This document shows, one piece after another, positions 46,271 through 52,502 of a stretch of DNA of 64,000 bases (the stretch's first letter is position 1; each line of letters begins with the position of its first letter). The DNA lies in the NCBI GenBank assembly GCA_965233675.1, contig OZ247498.1, forward strand, positions 4,774,001-4,838,000. Reading direction: 5' to 3'. Under the pieces are notes generated by a model. That model searched no databases and was not told where the DNA came from. It saw only the letters and a list, made by a program, of their open reading frames with translations. The translations under genes and the position numbers were made by a program. The stretch is from SZUA-309 sp965233675. GTDB taxonomy: Bacteria; Pseudomonadota; Gammaproteobacteria; Pseudomonadales; Azotimanducaceae.

Positions 46271-46657
46271 ATGAAGAGAACGAACAACACTCTAAATGCC
46301 CGTGGTTTCACATTGATCGAGTTGATGATCGTCGTGGCGGTACTCGCTATCATCTCGGCCGTCGCCTTGCCAGCCTACAACGGCTATGTGCAGACATCTC
46401 GTGAAGCAGTTCTGGTCAACAACATCACGACCATGGAGATCTTTCAAGAAGATTTCCGACTCAGGAATGGCGCGTACCTTACCGTCGCTGCTAACGCAGC
46501 AGCCATTGAGGCTGCAATTGACTGGCAACCCGAAGGCGACGAGCCCGGCACGACGTACTCAATCGCTGCCGGTCCGGGGGGTAGCTATCAGGTGACGGCA
46601 ACGTCTCCCGAGGGCACTTCGGTATGCATGCAGTTGCCAGATGGGGTTCGATGCTGA
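46271..46657 (+). CDS. Second type IV pilin-like protein
   Basis: A 128-residue prepilin with leader MKRTNNTLNARG cleaved before FTLIELMIVVAVLAIISAVA, including the mature E5. Unlike the upstream pilin it has two C-terminal cysteines (VCMQLPDGVRC) that can close a short loop. It resembles minor pilins of the PilE type, including the residues after the helix (LPAYNGYVQTSREA). It starts 90 bases after the pilA stop, beyond the terminator. It could be an alternate major pilin or a minor pilin. Confidence 0.85.
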   Translation: MKRTNNTLNARGFTLIELMIVVAVLAIISAVALPAYNGYVQTSREAVLVNNITTMEIFQEDFRLRNGAYLTVAANAAAIEAAIDWQPEGDEPGTTYSIAAGPGGSYQVTATSPEGTSVCMQLPDGVRC

Positions 46658-46701
46658 TTGACTTCCCGCCCGGCCCAAAAATAGTTATCCTGCGCCGCCG
46701 T

Positions 46702-46777
<76 letters not shown>

Positions 46778-46798
46778 TACTCTTACCCTAAGTCCGCC

Positions 46799-47800
46799 AT
46801 GGTGTATTCAGGTCCGACTGCTCGTACCTTCGTCCTTTGTCGCAAGCGTAGAGGTTGGATTGCGACATTGCTTTGTGTGCTTATGGCCGGCGGGTGTGGG
46901 TCAGATCGAGATGATGTGCCTCGACCCGATCTCAGCGGCACTTATGATATTGCGACTCTGACGCCTCTCGAGAGGCACAGCCTGTTCGGGGATACTTTGT
47001 CGATCGGTTTGGATGACCCCCGCGCACCCAGGCTCACTGCAGCCAAGGCAGGTCAGGGGGAGCGTTTTTTTCAGCTTACGCATGATTTCGGAGCAGAGCC
47101 CACCCTTATTGATGGCCGCATCCGGACGTCTATTATTACGTCGCCGGTAGATGGCAAGCTCCCGGGGCTTAGCCTGGAGGCGCAGGCAGCTCTCGAGGCA
47201 AGGGTTGAGGGTGTAAAGAAGGATTCTTCGACGGCCTGGTGGATTGATGATCCTGTTGGGCCGTTCGACGGTCCGGAAAGCCGACCGCTTGCAGAACGAT
47301 GTCTACTCGGGATTAGTAGCACTGCCGGCCCACCTGCTCTACCGGTAATCTACAACAACCTAAAGAGAATCGTTCAGACAGAGCGATATGTCCTCATTTC
47401 CAACGAAATGATTCACGATGCGCGGGTCATTCGAATTGATTCCACCCATTTGCCGGAGACAGTGCGCAAGTGGATGGGTGACTCAATCGGCTGGTGGGAG
47501 GGTGAGACGCTTGTCGTTGATACAACGAATTTCCGCGATGAATCCGGCCTGCTCCCAGCCGGGGAGGATTTACACGTGGTTGAGCGATTTACCCCATTGG
47601 AGGAAGGAGATGTTCTCTATCAGTTTGTAGTGGACGACCCCGCCTGGACGGAACCTTGGGAGGGCGAGTACGTCTGGTCAGATACGGATGAGCACATCTA
47701 CGAATATGCCTGTCATGAAGCTAACTACTCATTAGCAGGAATGCTCAAAGGCGCCCGCCGCCTGGAGCGAGAGGCACTGACCTTTCCCCCAAGAAGGTAA
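46799..47800 (+). CDS. Predicted lipoprotein of unknown function, 3' end replaced by IS
   Basis: A 333-residue exported protein with a basic n-region, hydrophobic IATLLCVLMAGGC and probable lipidated C33. The most recognisable part is SIGWWEGETLVVDTTNF, a motif shared by a family of uncharacterised secreted proteins common in marine proteobacteria; I know no function. The end (LTFPPRR-stop) is encoded by the IS left end. Removing the IS and one target copy restores a frame reading ARASQSRSAP and stopping at 49006-49008. The protein has thus lost its native last ten residues and gained seven. Confidence 0.75.
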   Translation: MVYSGPTARTFVLCRKRRGWIATLLCVLMAGGCGSDRDDVPRPDLSGTYDIATLTPLERHSLFGDTLSIGLDDPRAPRLTAAKAGQGERFFQLTHDFGAEPTLIDGRIRTSIITSPVDGKLPGLSLEAQAALEARVEGVKKDSSTAWWIDDPVGPFDGPESRPLAERCLLGISSTAGPPALPVIYNNLKRIVQTERYVLISNEMIHDARVIRIDSTHLPETVRKWMGDSIGWWEGETLVVDTTNFRDESGLLPAGEDLHVVERFTPLEEGDVLYQFVVDDPAWTEPWEGEYVWSDTDEHIYEYACHEANYSLAGMLKGARRLEREALTFPPRR

Positions 47801-47851
47801 CCGTTTCCTATCGGACTTTTCCCGTAAGATTGACCCGAGGGAGGTCCATAG

Positions 47852-48118
47852 ATGAAGCGCAAGCGCTACACAGAGGAACAGATCATCCGGCTGCTCAAAG
47901 AGCATGAAGCTGGAGTGACGATCGAAGAGCTGGCCCGCAAACACGGCGTGGCGAAGAGCTCGCTGCAACGCTGGAAGTCGAAGTACGGCGGCATGGAAGT
48001 GTCTGAAGCACGTCGGCTGAAGGAACTCGAGACTGAGAACGCTAGACTGAAAAAGCTGCTGGCGGAGACGATGCTGGAGAAGACGGCCATCGAGGCAGCA
48101 CTCCAAAAAAAGTGGTGA
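47852..48118 (+). CDS. IS3-family transposase OrfA
   Basis: An 88-residue DNA-binding protein with a helix-turn-helix (YTEEQIIRLLKEHEAG...ELARKHGVAKSSLQRWKSKYGGM) and a C-terminal leucine zipper (LKELETENARLKKLLAE). This is the IS407-type OrfA. Near its end the run of seven A then G (CAAAAAAAG, about 48104-48112) is a -1 frameshift site that would yield the OrfAB fusion transposase. Confidence 0.95.
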   Translation: MKRKRYTEEQIIRLLKEHEAGVTIEELARKHGVAKSSLQRWKSKYGGMEVSEARRLKELETENARLKKLLAETMLEKTAIEAALQKKW

Positions 48119-48930
48119 AGCCGACGGCCAAGCGCGAGTTGGTCGGATATCTGCAGTCAGACTTCCGTTTCAGCCTGCGCCGAGCATGTCGGCTTGCTGG
48201 TATCAGCCGCAAGGCGATGGCCTACCGTCCGATAGATCGTAGAGATCACGCGCTCAGATCCCGCTTGAAGCAGCTGGGCGAGCAGTACCCGAGGTACGGC
48301 TACCTGATGCTGCACGCGATGCTGAAGCATGAAGGCCTGGTGGTGAACCGGAAGCGAACCTACCGGTTGTACACGGAACTCGGCATGCAGGTTCGGACCC
48401 GGCGTCGGAAGAAGTTGATCCGTCCGCGTGTTCCGATGGCGGTGCCAACGACCGTCAACGAACGCTGGTCGCTGGACTTTGTTCACGATCAGCTCAGCTG
48501 CGGTCGACGGATCCGTATCCTGAACATTGTCGATGACTACTCACGCGCCTGCGTGGGCCAGTTGGTGGATACCTCGATCTCAGGTCAACGGATGGTTCGC
48601 TATCTCGACGAACTGCAGGAGAGCCGAGGATTGCCGGATCGGATCGTATTGGATAACGGTCCAGAGATGACGAGCAAAGCCATGTTCTTCTGGAGCCGGG
48701 AGAATGAGGTGAAGCTGGAGTTCATTCAACCAGGGAAGCCAACACAGAATGCCTTCGTGGAAAGCTTTAATGGCCGATTCCGTGACTACTGCCTAAATCA
48801 GCACTGGTTTAGGGATCTCGCTGAAGCCAGGCAGATCATCGATGCATGGAGAACACACTACAATGAAGTCAAACCACATAGTTCACTCGGCTACACGCCG
48901 CCCGCTCGCTTTGAAAAGCGGGCGGCTTAG
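48112..48930 (+). CDS. IS3-family transposase OrfB, DDE integrase
   Basis: A 272-residue rve-type integrase domain with DDE catalytic residues: D in WSLDFVHDQL, D in IVLDNGPEM, and E in NAFVESFNGRFRDYC, followed by the usual HYNEVKPHSSLGYTPP. It lies in the -1 frame relative to orfA and overlaps it by seven bases, so the active enzyme is expected to be made by programmed frameshifting. No internal stop is present. Confidence 0.95.
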   Translation: MVKPTAKRELVGYLQSDFRFSLRRACRLAGISRKAMAYRPIDRRDHALRSRLKQLGEQYPRYGYLMLHAMLKHEGLVVNRKRTYRLYTELGMQVRTRRRKKLIRPRVPMAVPTTVNERWSLDFVHDQLSCGRRIRILNIVDDYSRACVGQLVDTSISGQRMVRYLDELQESRGLPDRIVLDNGPEMTSKAMFFWSRENEVKLEFIQPGKPTQNAFVESFNGRFRDYCLNQHWFRDLAEARQIIDAWRTHYNEVKPHSSLGYTPPARFEKRAA

Positions 48931-49018
48931 CCCAAGTGTCCGATAGAAACTGGTTACCCTGCAGGGGAAAGGTCAGCACGAGCGAGTCAATCTCGATCCG
49001 CGCCTTGACCAGATCAGC

Positions 49019-49762
49019 TCATTCTTTGAAGAAGTTTTCGTCGATACGAAAATACAGCAGCTCAGAGTTTTCTTTGCGCATCGCGATAAGGGCCTGCTCG
49101 TAGCGGGTTCCGAAAGGAAGGAATAGAAAGTCGTCGATCTCCCCCCCGTTTGTGTGGGCGAACTCTGCGAAAGCTTCCTTGCCAATGCGGCGGATCTCAA
49201 AATCTGTCAGACCGTCTCGATCAACGTTTACGTGTTCCGGCTTGAACGCCACATAAAAATCGGTTGCAGTCTTGATCGACCTACCATAGAGCATCCTTTC
49301 TTTCCGGATTTCGCTTTGAGCAGTGGGGTCGTTTGGAAGCTCCACATACACCCAGTGTGGTGAACGATCTGGAAATTTGTCGAAGTCCGGAACTGGTTTG
49401 TCAGCCTCCTGGTAGTCATCTGCTGTCATGGTTTGAAATGATCCATCGGCGTAAACCATTGCCAATGGGCGCTCCGAATAAACAACCCAGACACCGGCCG
49501 CAAGGCATATGGCCTGAAAAGTCCCAATAAGGGATAGGTCACGCCGCAGCTCTTTCTTCGGTTTCGATTTGTTGAATACGACCAGTGTGAGAATGGGTCC
49601 CAATACAAGATCAACGAAGGCGACGATACGTATACCCTGCCAACCACCATCTGCCGTGAAGAAATAGTCGGGATACCAGTGAAAAACGATCACATATCCG
49701 ATTACGATAAAAATCAGCAAGCTGATGCCGAGGTGAACGGCAAAAGCGCCAAAGCGGTTCAT
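49019..49762 (-). CDS. tfpZ: Type IV pilin accessory protein TfpZ
   Basis: A 247-residue membrane protein starting MNRFGAFAVHLGISLLIFIVIGYVIVF with three hydrophobic helices in the first 95 residues and WYPDYFFTADGGWQGIRI...VDLVLGPILTLVVF, the signature of TfpZ/TfpX-type pilin accessory proteins. In Pseudomonas and Acinetobacter these are encoded beside particular pilin alleles and help surface display of their own pilin. Here it is on the opposite strand and separated from the pilins by tRNA-Thr, a lipoprotein gene and the IS. Confidence 0.85.
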   Translation of the reverse strand: MNRFGAFAVHLGISLLIFIVIGYVIVFHWYPDYFFTADGGWQGIRIVAFVDLVLGPILTLVVFNKSKPKKELRRDLSLIGTFQAICLAAGVWVVYSERPLAMVYADGSFQTMTADDYQEADKPVPDFDKFPDRSPHWVYVELPNDPTAQSEIRKERMLYGRSIKTATDFYVAFKPEHVNVDRDGLTDFEIRRIGKEAFAEFAHTNGGEIDDFLFLPFGTRYEQALIAMRKENSELLYFRIDENFFKE

Positions 49763-49800
49763 TCGTTCGCTCCTTACTTCAGAGACTTGGTTTGATTGCG

Positions 49801-50679
49801 TCAGACGGCGTCCATCCGCATGGAAAGATCCAGCGGCTGCACCGATTTCGTCAGCGCACCCACCGAAATGTAATCCACGCCGGCTTCCGCGACTTTGACA
49901 ATTGTCACATCATCGATCCCGCCTGACGCCTCCAGCAGAATCCGACCCCGGCTGAGCTGGGCAGCTTTGTGCGTGTCTTCGATGCTGAAGTTATCGAGCA
50001 TGGCGATGTCGGCCTTTGCATCGATGGCTTTACTCAACTCGTCGAGCGTCTCCACCTCCACTTCCACCTTCAACGATGCATCCATGTCCCGTGCCCGTTG
50101 CACGGCGGCACCGATGCTGCCTGCAGCGGCGATGTGGTTTTCCTTGATGAGGAACTGGTCGAATAATCCGAGCCGGTGGTTGTGGCCGCCGCCGCAGAGC
50201 ACGGCGTACTTCTGTGCGAGGCGCAGGCCCGGCAGGGTCTTGCGGGTATCGAGCAGTTGGGTTTCCGTGTGCGCGATGAGGTCCACGTAGTGGGCGGTCA
50301 GTGTTGCGGTGCCGGACAGAAGTTGGAGGAAGTTCAGGGCGGTTCGTTCTGCGGTCAGCAGGGAAGCCGCCGGACCTTCGAGGGTGAACAGTTGCTGGTC
50401 TGGCGAGACCCGGTCTCCATCGGCCACATCCGGTTGAACTCGAATGCGCTCATCCACCTGTCGGCAGACCTCGGCCACCCACTCGAGGCCAGCGACCACG
50501 CCATGGGTGCGTGTGATGACGCGCGCGGTGCCGGAGGTGGCCGGGTCGATCAGTCCGGCGGACACATCCCCACTGCCGACGTCTTCTGCCAGGGCCGTGC
50601 GCACATTCGCGGAAATGGCGGCGCGGAAAGCTGCCTCATCTATACCGTTTGGAAGATTACCGTTTGGAAGGTTTCGCAT
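49801..50679 (-). CDS. nadC: Quinolinate phosphoribosyltransferase NadC
   Basis: NadC converts quinolinate and PRPP to nicotinate mononucleotide in NAD synthesis. The 292-residue protein has EDVGSGDVSAGLI, TLPGLRLAQKYAVLCGGGHNHRLGL, and IAMLDNFS...LEASGGI, all typical. Near the N-terminus NLPNG is repeated, from a 15-bp tandem duplication at 50643-50672. The GTG/ATG context around 50679 is short; MRNLPNG is the first start available. The nadC-ampD divergence near pilA matches Pseudomonas. Confidence 0.95.
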   Translation of the reverse strand: MRNLPNGNLPNGIDEAAFRAAISANVRTALAEDVGSGDVSAGLIDPATSGTARVITRTHGVVAGLEWVAEVCRQVDERIRVQPDVADGDRVSPDQQLFTLEGPAASLLTAERTALNFLQLLSGTATLTAHYVDLIAHTETQLLDTRKTLPGLRLAQKYAVLCGGGHNHRLGLFDQFLIKENHIAAAGSIGAAVQRARDMDASLKVEVEVETLDELSKAIDAKADIAMLDNFSIEDTHKAAQLSRGRILLEASGGIDDVTIVKVAEAGVDYISVGALTKSVQPLDLSMRMDAV

Positions 50680-50799
50680 GTTGAGTTAATGCCTGGATAC
50701 TGCGTAACCTGCGAACGTTAAGGCGCGGGGGCGCTCAGGTAAAGCCAGGGGGGCTCGCACCGCCGGGTTGAGTAGGAAAGTCCATGTCGGAAGCAGCCG

Positions 50800-51360
50800 T
50801 TGCACGTTAAAGAAAATCACTGCCTGGCGAGAACGCGATTTGTGCCCTCGCCGAATTGCAACGCGCGCCCGGATCCTGCCGAAATCAGCCAGGTGGTGAT
50901 ACACGGCATTTCCCTGCCGCCGGGTGAGTTCGGCACGGGTGATGTGGTCGCACTGTTCACCAATACCCTGGATGTCGCCAGGGATCAGCGGCTGGCCGAT
51001 CTGGCAGGCGTGCGGGTGTCTGCGCATCTGTTCATCGATCGTCGCGGCCGCACCATCCAGTTCGTGCCCTTCAACGAACGGGCCTGGCATGCGGGGTTGT
51101 CCGAGTGGGGGAGCCGGGTTGGGTGCAACGACTTTGCCATCGGAATCGAACTCGAAGGTGAAGATCATCGCCCCTACACCCAGGCGCAGTACGCGCGCCT
51201 CTCGAAGGTGCTGCGTGCTCTGCTTGCGGCCTATCCGCGGCTGTCCCGGGCGGCCATTGTCGGCCACCTCGAAGTGGCACCGGGTCGGAAGACGGATCCC
51301 GGCCCGCTGTTCGAGTGGTCGCGTCTGCTGTCTGAGCTGATCATGGGAGCGGATGGGTGA
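50800..51360 (+). CDS. ampD: 1,6-anhydro-MurNAc-L-alanine amidase AmpD
   Basis: AmpD is the cytoplasmic zinc amidase that cuts the peptide from anhydromuropeptides in wall recycling; loss derepresses AmpC in related bacteria. The 186-residue protein has PSPNCNARPD, VVIHGISLP (Zn His), AWHAGLSEWGSRVGCNDFAIGIELEG, and GHLEVAPGRKTDPGPLFEW (second His and Asp). The first in-frame start is TTG at 50800; an in-frame stop lies just upstream, so no longer form is possible. The ROK kinase GTG overlaps its stop. Confidence 0.93.
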   Translation: MHVKENHCLARTRFVPSPNCNARPDPAEISQVVIHGISLPPGEFGTGDVVALFTNTLDVARDQRLADLAGVRVSAHLFIDRRGRTIQFVPFNERAWHAGLSEWGSRVGCNDFAIGIELEGEDHRPYTQAQYARLSKVLRALLAAYPRLSRAAIVGHLEVAPGRKTDPGPLFEWSRLLSELIMGADG

Positions 51361-52349
51361 GCAACCGGATCGGGATCGATCTTGGCGGTACCAAGATCGA
51401 AGGGGTCGTGCTGGGTGCCGGCAGCGAGATCGTCGAGCGGATTCGCGTGGCAACGCCTCGGAACGATTACGCCGAAACAGTTAGGGCGATCACTGAGTTG
51501 GCCCTCCGTCTGGATCCCGCAGGGCAGGCGGGCATTGGCGTCGGCACGCCGGGCAGCTGGGTGGCGGCCACGGGGACGATGCAGAACTGCAATTCCACCT
51601 GGTTGAATCAGCGGCCGCTTCTTTCCGATCTGAACCAGACGCTCGGTGGGCGGGTGAGAATCGCCAACGACGCAGACTGTTTCACGCTCTCCGAGGTCCA
51701 CGGGGGCGCCGCCGAAGGCAGAGGCGTGGTGTTCGGCGTGATCCTCGGCACCGGGGTCGGTGGCGGGATCGTTGTGAACGGCCGGCTGCTCAGCGGCCCG
51801 AACGGTCTTGCGGGCGAGTGGGGGCATACGCCGCTGGTGCAGACAGAGCCGGCTCTGCCTTCACGGATCTGCTACTGCGGCCGGAACGATTGCGTTGAGA
51901 CCTACCTGTCCGGCCCTGGTCTGCTCGCAACCCACCATGCGCTCTGGCCGGAAGTGTCCGAGCCGCCCCGGTCCGGGCAGGCCGTATACGAGCGGGCGGA
52001 ACTGTCCGCAGCAGCGCGGGGCTGGTGGTCGGATGGCGTGGAGATAGAGGCGGCAGATGGGCCAGTGGCCCATGCCCGGGCAGCGCTCCGGGTCTGGTGT
52101 CGGATGCTGGCGGTAAATCTGGCCCGGGTCGTGAACACGCTGGATCCGGATGCCTTCGTGCTGGGCGGTGGCCTGTCGCAGATGACGGAGATCTACCCGG
52201 TTGTGCGCGAACTGATGGCGCCCCATGTCTTCGGCGAGGTGTTCGAAACCGAGCTTCTGGCGCCCCGGTTCGGAGCCGCCAGTGGCGTTCGGGGTGCCGC
52301 CTGGCTCTGGGCGCAAGGCGAGCGCAGAAATCGGCAACCGGATACGTGA
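51357..52349 (+). CDS. ROK-family sugar kinase
   Basis: A 330-residue ROK kinase with ATP motif GIDLGGTKIEGVVL, the GEWGHTPL histidine, and the ROK zinc site CYCGRNDCVETYLSGPGL. Within ROK, the sequence resembles bacterial fructokinase (Mak) and N-acetylglucosamine kinase; substrate cannot be fixed by reading. It is translationally coupled to ampD (GTGA), so phosphorylation of GlcNAc released in peptidoglycan recycling is a reasonable inference. The nearby aceE has its own leader. Confidence 0.88.
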   Translation: MSNRIGIDLGGTKIEGVVLGAGSEIVERIRVATPRNDYAETVRAITELALRLDPAGQAGIGVGTPGSWVAATGTMQNCNSTWLNQRPLLSDLNQTLGGRVRIANDADCFTLSEVHGGAAEGRGVVFGVILGTGVGGGIVVNGRLLSGPNGLAGEWGHTPLVQTEPALPSRICYCGRNDCVETYLSGPGLLATHHALWPEVSEPPRSGQAVYERAELSAAARGWWSDGVEIEAADGPVAHARAALRVWCRMLAVNLARVVNTLDPDAFVLGGGLSQMTEIYPVVRELMAPHVFGEVFETELLAPRFGAASGVRGAAWLWAQGERRNRQPDT

Positions 52350-52453
52350 AAATTGCCCTGTTCGACTTAATCTTCCTGCAAAGAATGAGACAATAGGCCG
52401 CATTGGCTGAACTCATCTGGCGTTTATCTGCGAAGAACGTTCCAGTGAGATCA

Positions 52454-52477
52454 TTGGAGAGATCTTCGGAGAGATCT
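52454..52477 (+). repeat. 12-bp tandem duplication upstream of aceE
   Basis: TTGGAGAGATCT (52454-52465) is followed directly by TCGGAGAGATCT (52466-52477), one base different; a weaker third copy lies just upstream. It lies in the aceE leader about 25 bases before the start and near the ribosome binding site AAGGAC. Confidence 0.8.
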
Positions 52478-52502
52478 CGGCAAGCAGGACAAGGACGAAT
52501 TG

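Larger units (their letters stand above)
47778..48975 (+). mobile_element. IS3-family insertion sequence, IS407-like group
   Basis: A complete 1198-bp element starting TGACCTTTCCCC and ending with its complement GGGGAAAGGTCA. Terminal inverted repeats of about 38 bases match with a few differences, including GGTAACC...TATCGGAC inside. A 4-bp target duplication GCAC flanks it (47774-47777 and 48976-48979), the size typical for the IS407 subgroup. It carries orfA and orfB with an A-rich slippage site, and both frames are intact, so it may be active. Confidence 0.95.
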
